From contig NC_135714.1 of the NCBI RefSeq assembly GCF_964656455.1, positions 120,161,631 to 120,225,630 of the forward strand: a stretch of 64,000 nucleotides of DNA, read 5' to 3'. This document shows, piece after piece, positions 46,930-58,225 of the stretch (position 1 is its first letter; the number at the start of each line of letters is the position of its first letter). Made by a program: the position numbers and the translations under genes. This DNA is from Halichoerus grypus (lineage: Eukaryota; Chordata; Mammalia; Carnivora; Phocidae). Under the pieces are notes generated by a model, which was not told the origin of the DNA, did no database searches, and was given only the letters and a program-made list of their open reading frames with translations.

Positions 46930-47085
46930 CTGTACTTTACATAACTTAACTCATAAAATCTTCACAACAGTCGCTAAAGGATTATTAAACCATTTCACTT
47001 AAGGAAATCAAGCTCAGAAAGGAAGAGAAACTTCCCAAATGCTATCTCTTGGTAACAGATGGGGCTGGGATTTGAATCTGGAGGT
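46930..47085 (-). repeat. MIR, antisense
   Basis: ACTTTACATAACTTAACTCATAAAATC, TTCACAACAGTCGC, AAATCAAGCTCAGAAAGGAAG, GGGCTGGGATTTGAATCTGG: MIR reverse complement. Confidence 0.72.
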
Positions 47086-47524
47086 CTCCTCACTAAGGGA
47101 ACGACTGGAAAAGACCAGAGAGCCCTGTGATGCAACTATTGAACACAACGTTGTGCGAAGAGCAATCCTGGTGGTTTTCCCACTTGCCTGTGGCATTCCT
47201 TACACTCCGCTGTGCCCTGGAGCGCACACAGGCCTTAGCCTCCAACACCCAGAAATCAAGGTGGCACCTACCAGAGCTGTTGGCATAAGCTGCCCAGTTC
47301 CAAACGACAAAGTCCTGATTTGTACACAACTACAAAACGGGTTTTGTGTAGGCTTTTGTGCAGGCGTGGGAACCATCCCACAACTGAGAACCTGATCTCT
47401 TCATAAAGTGGGAACCCTATGCATGACAGCAAAGCAGAAAGTATATGCAGTGTCCCTGAACAGGAGGTCAGCCCCAAACCCTCAAATTTATGAAAGGAAT
47501 CTTGTAGTAAATATTCCCCTCTCT

Positions 47525-47645
47525 CCTTTTTAAAAGTTCATTTATTTATTTAAGTAATCTCTACCCCCAATGTGGGACTTGAACTCACCACCCCGAGATC
47601 AAGAGTCACACACTCCCCGGACTGAGCCTGACAGGCACCCCCACC
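47525..47645 (-). mobile_element. short carnivore SINE variant
   Basis: CATTTATTTATTTAAGTAATCTCTACCC, TGTGGGACTTGAACTCACC, GAGATCAAGAGTCACACACTCC and CAGGCACCCC: same short class as 15125-15226. Target duplications not clear. Confidence 0.82.
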
Positions 47646-47649
47646 CCCC

Positions 47650-48270
47650 TACTTTTTGAGACCAGTTTACAAAAACCCGGAAGATGTCAAAAGCCATCTC
47701 AAATCCTACACAAATCATATGCATTCACCCTTCAGCTTCTTTGTAGAATAAGGTAAAGTCTCAAGACAAATTAGAACGGGTGATTAAATCATTCCGTGGA
47801 TGAAATTCTCTTAAAGTTCATAACAACAACAACAACAACAAAGTTCATAATAACAAGCAGAGGGGGAAGAATTCATGGAACAAGCAAGCAACATCTGCTT
47901 TTATCTAATCATGCTCCTTGCTAGTAGCACTTGCTTATTATGTATTATGAGCCAAGTGCATACACAGCTGTAGAGGACTGCCCATCCCAACCCAGAATCA
48001 CCAGTAATGACATTAAGGAACTAACACAAATTTTACTTGCTTTTATATATAATCCACAAAGGAAAACTTTTACTGCTATGTGCAACTAGAAGCAACTTTG
48101 CTGTTACAGTACTTACAGATTAGCAAGATGAAAGCATTTACCCCCAAAAGCAGACACCTGTTAACTAGTGAGGGCTTTAAGAGCATTGCTGTGTTATTTC
48201 TTTCACCACTGGGAGTTTGTCACGAAGGGGAGGAAACATTTTCCTTGACTCTCTTAGGATCCCTGGCTGG
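47650..48270. other. intron 1, unclassified with (CAA)n
   Basis: A (CAA)6-7 run sits at 47823-47842. Nothing else recognised. Confidence 0.4.
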
Positions 48271-48274
48271 GTCT

Positions 48275-48735
48275 GAAAATTAAACTGACGAAGATAACAG
48301 GAGAAAAACATACAAATTTTACTGAATTTGTACATGTACAAGGGAGCCTTCACAAGAGAATAAAGAAACAAAGAAGTGGCCAGAGCAGGAAGCTTTTATA
48401 CCTTTTAGTCAAAGAACTACGTGAAAGATTGACAGGACACAGGGGTTTGGGCTAGGAGTAATCCAACTAGAGCTAGATGGTCTTCATCTTCCTTAACTAG
48501 GAAGATAAGGGTTAGTTTAACCAGGTTTGTTTACAGATTCCTCTAGTGCCTCTCTGGGCTAATAAGAGTCTGTCTCCAGGGAAAGGGGAATTTATTTCCT
48601 GCCTTGAGGCAGAAAAGTGAGAGCTTTTTCGTGTTTACTGCTTCTTAATTGCTTTCAGATCAAAGTAATTCCTACGTCAAAGGGACATGTTTTTAGGTGA
48701 CAGCCTGGTTTTCTTTATCAGTAAGCAAATGGGGC
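48275..48735 (-). repeat. possible ancient LTR-like repeat
   Basis: AAACTGACGAAGATAACAGG, AACATACAAATTTTACTG, GTACATGTACAAGGGAGCC, GTTTACTGCTTCTTAATTGC and CAAAGTAATTCC recall an ancient mammalian LTR in reverse orientation. I cannot name the family, and no coding part is present. Confidence 0.35.
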
Positions 48736-49004
48736 ATTTCCCTAGTTGTGAAGGTCTCCATGTGATTCAAAAAGTCCAATTCCTGGACAGTCCAGTGCTG
48801 AATCTCCGATGGAAACAATCTGAGAGACTTAGTCTTTGCTAGTATCATCATCTCCATGCCTATGTTCTCGGTTCTCCCAAATTTATTAATACAGGTTTGA
48901 TCACTATGTCAGTAATGAATGGCTCAGCAAGAGAATCTTGCCTTTTCCTTCTTGTATATCTTTATAAAGTTCAGCATTCATTAATAGCTGGTACTCAAAC
49001 ACAT

Positions 49005-49200
49005 TTTTTTTTTTAAGATTTTATTGATTTTTTGACAGAGAGAGACAGTGAGAGAGGGAACACAAACATGGGGAGTGGGAGAGGGAGAAGCAGGCTTCCC
49101 GCCGAGCAGGGAGCCCGATGCGGGGCTCGATCCGAGGACCCTGGGATCATGACCGGAGCCGAAGGCAGATGCTTAACGCCTGAGCCACCCAGGCGCCCCG
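49005..49200 (-). mobile_element. carnivore SINE
   Basis: TCAAACACATT at 48994-49004 and 49201-49211. Confidence 0.94.
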
Positions 49201-49211
49201 TCAAACACATT

Positions 49212-49500
49212 ACTAACAGAACTGCTTACAGCAGATATTATACTTTTGATTTGCGTAATGAGAAATTGTTTTGATCTCTTGGTGACATCCTCTAACTTGA
49301 AGCACCTATGTTCTAATTCACCTGGCATCCATGGAGCTCCTGAAATTGCATGTAAATTCTGGGGGTGTTTTCATTTTTCTGGAGATAGAGTCAATAGTTT
49401 TTATTAGATTCTCAAGGAAGATAGTAAAGAAAATGGTAGTCCACACCATTATAATTAGTCTTGTAAAGAAAAGTAAATACAAAATCTAATAGGCCTTTAA
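49212..49500. other. intron 1, unclassified
   Basis: No recognisable feature. Confidence 0.4.
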
Positions 49501-49504
49501 CTTA

Positions 49505-49620
49505 TTAGCTGTGACCCATGGCAAGTCACACCTTTCTAACACTTTACTTTCTTTTTCTATAAAATGGGGATAATAGTAACAGCCACCTTATACAAGATAA
49601 TTTGCTACTAAGGACAACTA
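49505..49620 (+). repeat. MIR core
   Basis: AGCTGTGACCCATGGCAAGTCAC, CTTTCTTTTTCTATAAAATGGGG, ATAATAGTAACAGCCACC. Confidence 0.68.
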
Positions 49621-50002
49621 TACAAAAGGGATAAAATATACTTTAAAATATCAAAGAACTAAAAAAAGAGATATTACTTCACTTAGGAAAGAGAGCAGCT
49701 CAAAGAGAAGAGCCCTACATATGGGACAGCTATTATTTTGGGAAGCATTTGCCTCTTCTAGAAGGGACTGCTGAGTGGCAGAAACTCTGGATGTGCTTTT
49801 AACAGAATCAGAGATTGGGAAGACAAGGATAAGAATCAGTGCCACCAAAGAGGTAGGGAAACCAGTGATGCTTCCCTCTCTTTGCTTTGGGACCTGTTAA
49901 GACCTACAACCTAATCATAAGTGTGAATCTTAAATAGACAAAATCACCTTGGTTAGAGCTCAGTTTTGAAATATATCAACACCTAAAACTAAAGTGATTT
50001 TG

Positions 50003-50203
50003 TTTTGCTTTGTTTTAAAGATTTTATTTATTTATTTGACAGAGAGAGACACAGCGAGAGAGGGAACACAAGCAGGGGAGTGGGAGAGGGAGAAGCAGGC
50101 TTCCCACTGAGCAGGGAGACCGATGCAGGGCTCGATCCTAAGACCCTGGGGTCATGACCTGAGCCGAAAGCAGACGCTTAACCGACTGAACCACCCAGGT
50201 GCC
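50003..50203 (-). mobile_element. carnivore SINE with a 21-bp target duplication
   Basis: Identical 21-bp copies at 49982-50002 and 50204-50224 (contain CTAAAACTAAAGTGATTTTG), the longest duplication in the window. Confidence 0.96.
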
Positions 50204-50476
50204 CCTAAAACTAAAGTGATTTTGATTTGCAAGTGGCAGGAAAAAAAATTCTCTCTTGTATCAATCATCTTCTACTTCAGATTACTTCTGCAAAGTAGAA
50301 GTACAATGTCCAGCACATAATCAAAAGTAGCCAGGCATACAGGAAGACATAACAGCATGAATGAAAACTGGGAGAAACAAGAGACAACAGAACAAACCTA
50401 CATGGGCTGTGGGATATGGAAGAGAACAGAGACTGTAAAATAACTATGCTAGCCATGCTCAAGATAGATTTTTTTT

Positions 50477-50630
50477 TAAAGATTTATTTATTTTAGAGAG
50501 AGAGAAAGAACAGGGAGAGGAGCAGAAGGAGAGGGAGAGACTCTCAAGGGCTCAATCTCACAACCCTGAGATCATCACCTGAGCTGAAACCAAGTCAGAG
50601 GCTCAACTGACTGACCTACCCAGGCACCCC
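50477..50630 (-). mobile_element. carnivore SINE, older subfamily, in old L1
   Basis: Identical CAAGATAGATTTTTTTT at 50460-50476 and 50631-50647. Body shortened; ends CCTACCCAGGCACCCC. Confidence 0.92.
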
Positions 50631-51031
50631 CAAGATAGATTTTTTTTAAATACTGAGAGTTTTGATAGGTAATTGGAATTTATAAAAATAAGTCAAATGG
50701 GAATTATAGAATTTAAAAAGTAATTCAGAATGGGTAGGCTTAAAGACTACATACAGTTAAAGAGATGGTAAATTAAAATATATTATCAAAAGGAAATAAC
50801 CAAGATAAAGCAAGTAAAAATCAGAAGGTAACAGACATAGAAGATACAATGAAAAGATCTAGTATACACGTAATGGGTGTGCCAGAAAGAAAGATGAAAA
50901 GAATGAGGGAAAAGCAGTATTTGAAGAGACAGTGGATGAGTTTACAAAACCAATGAAAGAAGTCCTATTACACCAAGCAGGATTTTTAAAAATCCACAAA
51001 TAGCTGGGTCATAATAAAACTGCAGAAAACC

Positions 51032-51220
51032 CTGAGGGTTGCCGGAGGGGAGAGGGGTGGGGATGGGGTAACTAGGTGATGGGCATTATTAAAGAAGGCA
51101 CATGATGTGATGAGCACTGGGTGTTACATGCAACTGATGAATCACTGAACTCTACCTCTGAAACTAATAATACACTATATGTTAATTCATTGAATTTAAG
51201 TAAAATAAAATTAAAAAAAA
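51032..51220 (+). mobile_element. carnivore L1 3' end nested in old L1
   Basis: CTGAGGGTTGCCGGAGGGG, GGTGATGGGCATTATTAAAG, ATGATGTGATGAGCACTGGG, CTGAAACTAATAATACACTATATG, then a poly-A run. Flanking copies AAAACTGCAGAAAACC (51016-51031) and AAAACTACAGAAAACC (51221-51236). Same family as 1661-2035. Confidence 0.92.
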
Positions 51221-51236
51221 AAAACTACAGAAAACC

Positions 51237-51436
51237 GGGGTGCCTGGGTGGCTCAAGCATTAAGCGTCTGCCTTTGGCTCAGGTCATGATCCCAGGGTCC
51301 TGGGATCGAGCCCTGCATCGGGCTCCCTGCTCCACGGGGAGCCTGCTTCTCCCTCTCCCACTCCCCCTGCTTGTGTTCCCTCTCTCGCTGTGTCTCTCTC
51401 TGTCAAATAAATAAATAAAATCTTTAAAAAAATACA
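51237..51436 (+). mobile_element. carnivore SINE at the nested L1's 3' flank
   Basis: Head GGGGTGCCTGGGTGGCTCAAGC. Begins right after the second AAAACTACAGAAAACC copy. Its tail is AAAAAAATACACTTCA before the next SINE. Confidence 0.93.
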
Positions 51437-51441
51437 CTTCA

Positions 51442-51633
51442 GGGGGCCTGGGTGGCTTAGTCGTTAAGTGTCTGCCTTCGGCTCAAGTCATGATCCTAGG
51501 GTCCTGGGATCGAGCCCGGAATCGGGCTCCCTGCTCCACAGGGAGCCTGCTTCTCCCTCTCCCACTCCCCCTGCTTGTGTTCCCTCTCTCACTGTGTCTC
51601 TCTCTGTCAAATAAATAAAATCTTAAAAAAAAA
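51442..51633 (+). mobile_element. carnivore SINE, tandem with the previous one
   Basis: Head GGGGGCCTGGGTGGCTTAG. Followed by AAAACTGCAGAAAACC (51634-51649), the third copy of the site; old L1 sequence resumes there. Confidence 0.93.
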
Positions 51634-52247
51634 AAAACTGCAGAAAACCAAAATCAAAGAGAAAACCTTAAAGGCAGCTGGAGAAAAAGGCATACTACCT
51701 ACAAAGGAATAATAATTCAGAGTGACAGTTTACTCCTCAAAAAAAAAAAAAAAAAGTAAATCATTAGACAACAGAACAGTATCTTAACCCTACTTACAAA
51801 AAAATTAACTGCCAACCATTCAAAACAACAATATCCTTCAAGAACGAGAGCAGAATGAATACATTTTCAGACATAAAAAACAAAATTTCTCAGCAGCAGG
51901 CTCTAAGGGAAACAGAAAAGGCCTTTTTTTTCAGACAATAGAAAAATGGTTCCAAAAAAAGCACAGAAATGGAAAAAAATACAACAAAAACTATAAACAT
52001 ATGTGGAAATGTAACTGAATACAGACTTAAAAATAGTAGTAATTATATGTTTTCATGTTGAAACATGTAACAATTAAAATATACTAAAACAATATACTAT
52101 ACAAGTTGGGGGTGAGGGGGTAGTTAATGGAGTTAAAGTATTCCAAGGTCCTTATCTGTGAAAAAATTAAAGTACCAATTTTAAAAAATTAAATAAAATG
52201 AAAGTACCAATAAACAATATACTTTGATAAATTAAGAATGCATTATA

Positions 52248-52441
52248 GGGGCGCCTGGGTGGCTCAGTTGGTTAAGCGACTGCTTTCGGCTCAGGTCATG
52301 ATCCTGGGGTCCTGGGATCGAGTCCCGCATCGGGCTTCCTTTGCTCTGCGGGGAGCCTGCTTCTCTCTCTGCCTCTGCCTGCCACTCCCCCTGCTTGTGC
52401 TCTCTCTCTCTGTCAAATAAAGAAACAAAATCTTTAAAAAA
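52248..52441 (+). mobile_element. carnivore SINE in old L1
   Basis: Identical AAGAATGCATTATA at 52234-52247 and 52442-52455. Body has an extra T-rich insert CTTCCTTTGCTCTGCGGGG. Confidence 0.95.
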
Positions 52442-52760
52442 AAGAATGCATTATAATCTCCAGAGTAACCACTAAAAGAATAGTGAAATGAATATAAAAT
52501 TTCTAGCTAATAGAGGCTTGAAAATGTAATCATTAAAAAAAAAAAAATCCCATAGCCTACCAAAAGGCAAGAAAAATAAAAAATAGAGCAGATAGGAAAA
52601 AAAAAAGAGAAAGCACTTAATAAGATAGTAGAGTTAAACCCAAGTCACATGTACATTGACTAAATAATCCAATTAGGAGGCAAAAATTTTCAAGCTGGAT
52701 TAGGAAAAAAAAAATCAACTCTGTTAAATATAAAAGACACATCTAAAATATCACTGTACA

Positions 52761-52967
52761 GGGGCGCCTGGGTGGCTCAGTCGTTAAGAGTCTGCCTTCG
52801 GGTCGTGATCCCAGGGTCCTGGGATCGAGCCCCACATTGGGCTCCCTGCTCCGCGGGAAGCCTGCTTCTCCCTCTCCCACTCCTGCTGCTTGTGTTCCCT
52901 CTCTCATTGTGTCTCTGTCAAATAAATAAATAAAATCTTTAAAAAATAAATAAAGAATAAAAAAAAA
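52761..52967 (+). mobile_element. carnivore SINE in old L1
   Basis: ATCACTGTACA at 52750-52760 and 52968-52978. Missing about 10 bases of GCTCAGGTCATG (reads CTTCGGGTCGTGATCC). Confidence 0.93.
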
Positions 52968-53261
52968 TCACTGTACATCCTACAGATATTAAAAATGAGA
53001 GTATTATTAACAAATTTATGCCAATATATTTGAAAATCTAGATGAAAAAGATAAATCCTAGAAATAGCTTATAAAACTGACAATAAAAGAAAATTTTAAA
53101 TTATTTGAATAGTTGTCATACCATTCAACAAAAGCCACGAATAAAAGTTCAAGGCTAGACTTCCTCACCAGTGAATTTTGGCAAACATGTCAGGATGAAA
53201 TAATACTGCTATCACACAAACTCTTCTAGAAAATTGAACAGAGTGAGCTCTCTCCAACTTA

Positions 53262-53462
53262 CTTTTTTTTTTTTTTTAAGATTTATTTATTTATTTGAGA
53301 GAAAGGAGAGCACGGGGGAAAGGGGGGTTGGGAGAGGGAGAGAGTCTCAAGCTAACTGCTGGGTGCGAAGCCCCAGGAGGGGCTGGATCTTACTACCAGA
53401 CATCAGGACCTGAGCTGAAACGAAGAGTCGGATGCTTAACCAACTGCGCCACCTAGGCGCCC
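53262..53462 (-). mobile_element. carnivore SINE in old L1
   Basis: CTCTCCAACTTA at 53250-53261 and 53463-53474. Diverged body with GGGGAAAGGGGGGTTGGGAG. Confidence 0.92.
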
Positions 53463-53683
53463 CTCTCCAACTTAATTTTTAAGGCCAGTATAATCTTGAT
53501 ACCAAATTTCACAATGTTATGAAAAAGAAAAAGTACAATTCAATCCTACTAATTTATAAGGATGCAAAATTCCTAAATAAAAGATTAGCAAGTGGGGGAG
53601 CCTGGATATAAGGTCAATATAAAAAAAACAACAACTATATGTCTAGAGGTCAGCAAAAAAATGATTAGAAAATGAAATTTTAG

Positions 53684-54028
53684 AGAAAAATTTTTTTTAA
53701 GTAGGCTCCACACCCAGCGTGGAGCCCAACATGGGGCTCGAACTCACACCCCTGAGATCAAGACCTGAGCTAAGATCAAGAATGAGAAGCCCAATCAACT
53801 GAGCCACCCAGGCATCCTAAGTATTTATTTCCTTTTTCTAAGGATTTTATGTATTTATTCAAGAGAGAGCAGGGGAAGGAGCAGAGGGAGATGGACAAGC
53901 CGGCTTGGCGCTGAGCACAGAGCCTGACTCGGGGCTGGATCCCATAGCCCTGAGATCATGACCTGAGGTGAAACCAAGAGTCAATGCTCAACTGACTGAG
54001 CAACCCCCCCCCCCCGCCCCAGGCACCC
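53684..54028 (-). mobile_element. two nested or adjacent carnivore SINEs, one shared duplication
   Basis: A short-type SINE (about 53690-53818, AAGTAGGCTCCACACCCAGC through GAGCCACCCAGGCATCC) is followed at once by a long-type minus copy (about 53836-54028). Identical 18-bp TAGAAAATGAAATTTTAG at 53666-53683 and 54029-54046 flanks the pair. The second copy holds a 12-14 base C run near 54004-54015. Confidence 0.85.
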
Positions 54029-54409
54029 TAGAAAATGAAATTTTAGTAGAGTGAAAAAATATGAAATATCTAGGAGTAAATCTAATAAAAATGTGTAAAC
54101 CCTCTACACAGAGAACTATGAAACATCACTGAGAGAAATTTTAACAGAGCTAAATAGAGGAACATACTATGTTCATGGACCAGAAGACTTGATATTATAA
54201 AGGTATCAATTTTGCCCAAATTTATTTATAGACTCAATGCAATTGCAATCAAAATCCCAACAGTTTAAGTCTTTGTTGCTGCTGTGGTTTTGTTTTGTTT
54301 TGTTTTGGTGGAACTTTAATAAGTTGATTCTAAAATGCTGTGTAAATGTAAAAGACAAAGCTAAGAAATTCTTAAAGAACAAAAAACAGGATAAGAATAC
54401 TTGATCAAA

Positions 54410-54607
54410 GGGGCGCCTGGGTGGCTCAGTTGTTAAGAGTCTGCCTTCAGCTCAGGTCGTGATCCCAGGGTCCTGGGATCGAGCCCCACATCAGGCTCCC
54501 TGCTCAGCGGGAAGCCTGCTTCTCCCTCTCCCACTCTCCCTGCTTGTGTTCCCTCTCTCACTGTGTCTCTGTCAAATAAATAAAATCTTTAAAAAAAAAA
54601 AAAAAAA
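54410..54607 (+). mobile_element. carnivore SINE in old L1
   Basis: AAGAATACTTGATCAAA (54393-54409) and AAGAATATTTGATCAAA (54608-54624). Confidence 0.95.
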
Positions 54608-54700
54608 AGAATATTTGATCAAATGAATGTACACTCTTATTTTAAAACTACAGTGTGGTACTGGAGCAAGAATATTCTAATTAACAAAAGGAATAGGCTA

Positions 54701-54898
54701 GGGGCGCCTGGGTGGCTCAGTCGCTGGGCGTCTGCCCTCAGCTCAGGTCATGGTCCCAGGACCCTGGTATCGAGCCCTACATGGGGCTCCCTGCTCTGCA
54801 GGGGGCCTGCTTCTCCCTCCTTCACTCCCCCTGCTTGTGTTCCCTCTCTCGCTGTGTCTTTCTCTGTGAAATAAATAAAATATTTTAATTAAAAAAAA
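54701..54898 (+). mobile_element. carnivore SINE in old L1
   Basis: Identical AAAAGGAATAGGCTA at 54686-54700 and 54899-54913. Variant head TCGCTGGGCGTCTGCCCTCAG. Confidence 0.95.
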
Positions 54899-55397
54899 AA
54901 AAGGAATAGGCTAGAGTGCCCTAACAAGTCAACTGTCATATATCTGGGCACTTGACATATGACCAAGGTAGCCCTACAGAGCAGTGACAACAGATTTACC
55001 AATAAATCATGGTGGGGCAACTGGATGTCCACACAAATTTTTTAAAAATAAAACTTGACCCCTATCTCACACAATATGCAAAAATTAATTCCCAGTGATT
55101 TGTAAATATAAATTTAGGTGTTAAAACTGAAAAGTTTCTGGAAGATAACAGATTTATAACCTCAATCTAGAAAAAGACTTACTGAACAGGACACAATAAA
55201 ACACTAACTGTAAAGGAAATGGAAGCTCTAAAGAATTCAGACATGAAAATTAAACGAGAAATCACTCTCTCCTTAAGAGAGTAAACACGCAGGCAAGCAA
55301 CAGAATGAAGATTTTGCCACACATAAAACCAACTATGAACTCATCTCCAGAATATATTTTAAAAAAATACCAATAATCAGTAAGAAAAAGACAAACG

Positions 55398-55605
55398 GGG
55401 CTCCTGGGTGGCTCAGTCGTTAAGTGTCTGCCTTCGGCTCAGGTCATGATCCCAGGGTCCTGGGATCGAGTCCCACATCGGGCTCCCTGCTCGGCAGGAA
55501 GCCTGCTTCTCCCTCTCCCACTCTCCCTGCTTGTGTTCCTGCTCTCGCTATCTCTCTCTCTGTCAAATAAATAAATAAAATCTTTAAAAAAAAAGAAAGA
55601 AAGAC
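55398..55605 (+). mobile_element. carnivore SINE in old L1
   Basis: Identical AGAAAAAGACAAACG at 55383-55397 and 55606-55620. Confidence 0.95.
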
Positions 55606-55949
55606 AGAAAAAGACAAACGATCCAATTGAAAAGTGGGCAAAAGACTTGAACAAGCATGTCAGAATATTTCAAATGGCCAATTAACATGAAAAAGGTGCT
55701 CAACCTCATTAGTCAGGAAAAAGCAAATGAACTCCACAATGTGGTATTACTATAAAAACACCAGAATGGTTAAAATTACAGACTGATGATGTTGGCAAGA
55801 GTATGAAGCAAGGGAAATTCCCATACGTTGCTGGTGGGAGTATATTGGTACAACTACTCTGGAAAACAGTTTGGTATTATCTGCTAAAGCTGATGATACA
55901 CATAACCTATGAGCTAGTAATTCCTCTCTGCAACAGTGCACTCATTAAA

Positions 55950-55981
55950 TGGACGATGATGATGATGGTGATGATGAGATG
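55950..55981 (+). repeat. (GAT)n microsatellite
   Basis: GATGATGATGATGGTGATGA followed by TGAGATGAAAG, a short imperfect triplet run just after the old L1 ends. Confidence 0.85.
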
Positions 55982-55989
55982 AAAGAAAG

Positions 55990-58225
55990 GGTAACCAACA
56001 TCACGTTCCTCTCCTGTTGATTAGGACTGATCATTCTGTTTGCTCCCACCTCCCAGATCCATCCCTAGGAGGCTGATCCCTAGGGACTAGATCACCAGGA
56101 CATTCTGTCCAGCTGGCTTCTCTTGGGTCCCACAGATGAAAGACAGTGGCAGAAGCTGACAGGGTAGGAGGAGAGAAGTCGGGCATGTCCTCTCCACTTC
56201 CTTTTTGCTGTGTTCTGAGTTTCTAGGGGGAGTCTGCTTCTCCGGAGGCCCAAGCTCCTCCTGCCTGCCTGCAGCTCACAAGGCTTCCAGAAACATCATT
56301 CCTGTCGCCTAGGGTGGTAACAGCCTCCACCACTGGGCCTTTCACTGGTTCTGGTAACCCTGCCTCCATCTTTCTAAGTTGTCTTCACCAACTCTCTTCG
56401 TTTGAACTAGGTTTAGTTCTATTTTCTGCTGGGACCCCATGGAGTGGCAATTTTATATTAATTTATATGATTATTTTATCAACACTTGTCTTCTCCACAA
56501 GGCTGTGTGAGCTTCATGACACTGGCACTTCAGACACTGCCAACAAATATTTGTTAAATGATTCAGTAAGTTAATGAACGCATGAAGGAACTGACATTAG
56601 GATCAAAATATACTATACATAGTTCAAGGATTTCTAAAATGTTCCTGCTATATTTAATGTGGCACCAATCTATCAGAGCAGACATTTTTCCTCTTTTAGT
56701 TGAAAAAAGGCCTTTGTTGGCAGGAATGTTTTTACTCGTGATAATTTCAAGATACAACTTTATCTTTCTGAAGTAAGTTATCAATAATGAGATTCCAGGT
56801 GGACTGTGGTTAGTTACAGCTCTGAGTTGTTAGGAACATTATAAAAATATTAACTAGGACAACAACGCTCTGCATCTCTGAATTTTTCATAACCTATTGC
56901 ATATGACTCTGGAAAAGAAATACTACTTAGTAGTTACACAGCGTAGGATGGTTAACTCCAGGCAGGAAAGGTTCTTTGTTAATACAATAAACTACCTATT
57001 TACCTTGTTGTTTTAGGCTTAAAGAAGGACAACCTGGGCTGATCCCAGTATTAGATATGCAAGCTACGTATTAGTGTATATAGTTAGACAACTTCTACAA
57101 AATGAACTGGAAAATTCTGATTCTAGGCCACTAATCAGAATTTCCAGAACAGGGTCTGGAACTCCACATATTGCCTCTCTTTTATGGCAGAAAAAGTGTA
57201 GAATAATCAGGTTACCTGTAAGCGATATGATATACTAGCCAAGATCCTTAAACCCATATATGCCATAAAATACATTTTATTTATTTTATTTGAATTTTAA
57301 CCTTGAGAAAATTAGTCTGTAAACTATAATCATAACTAAATATGCACCATATCAAAAATTTTTATTTCATAGGACAGCATTTTGAAAGCAACAATTTAGC
57401 TAGCATGCAAGCTCCCAGAGGGTGATATATTTTGGACTCTAAAGAGGTCAAAGTTCATCTCTTTTCTGCAGTCTCTTTCCTGGTTAAACCTCTCCTATTT
57501 CTTCTGCTAACTTCTTCACTGTAAAAAGTATCCCAGTTCCTTCATTCTAACCACCACGGAGAGGGGAAGGTCCAATTTCTCTAGTATGGTATGAGTTCAA
57601 GATTATTTTGTAATCTCCCAGCAAGCAAACTAGTTAGTTAATAACAAAGACCTTCCTAATATGGCACTACGTGGGATATGGGTCTGATTTTACAATCTTT
57701 AAACGATAGGGCATGGTTTTACTAATAGTTACATTATTAATAATACCTTGTGAGGGGGTTCGGCTAAGTGATTGAGTTAAAATAGTTAAAATGCTGTTAT
57801 ACTGCTAATTCTTTTTACAACCAGATAACTTGCTTTCTTATGTCTAATTAGGTTGCAACAACAACAACAAAAATCCTTTTTCATTCTCTTCAGTCATAAC
57901 TAATATAGGAAATGACCACACCAGCCTCTTACTGATTGCTTCCCTGGAAACGAAAGAGCATTTTATACCTGATCCTGCCATGATCAGCAACAGAATGAAG
58001 TAAAAATTAACCGTCCTCTACTTCTCTCGCCCATATACAAAGCGATATTTTTTAAGAGGGATGGGGAAGGGGGGATTAGGGAGAAGTACCGCATTCAATT
58101 CATAAGGGCTGCTCCCCCCATCTCCATTTTCATCAACATCACCCACTTAGGGGGCGCCCGGTACTCGAAGGGCCCCCTAGCCCGACAGGGTAAAAAAAGA
58201 ATCATCTCTTTCAAAGACTGAAAAA
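55990..58225. other. intron 1 next to the promoter, unclassified
   Basis: About 2.2 kb with no SINE and no repeat I can name, an unusually long clean stretch for this window. Open frames at 56314-56784 have no support as exons. Confidence 0.45.

Larger units (their letters stand above)
50250..55935 (+). mobile_element. long ancient L1 (ORF1 to ORF2), broken by about ten insertions
   Basis: With the younger insertions removed, the fragments run in L1 order. ORF1 region: AACTATGCTAGCCATGCTC, ATACACGTAATGGGTGTGCC, GAAAACCTTAAAGGCAGCTGG, AATATCCTTCAAGAACG. Inter-ORF: AGAGTAACCACTAAAAGAA. ORF2: TTTATGCCAATATATTTG, TTCACAATG context, ATCAATTTTGCCCAAATTTATTTATAG, AATTGCAATCAAAATCCCAAC, GATGTCCACACAAAT, CCCCTATCTCACACAATATGC, AAAGTGGGCAAAAGACTTGAAC, GTTGCTGGTGGGAGTATATTGG. 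Frames are destroyed. It lies antisense to TBC1D9. Assignment to an L1M subfamily is an inference. Confidence 0.8.
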
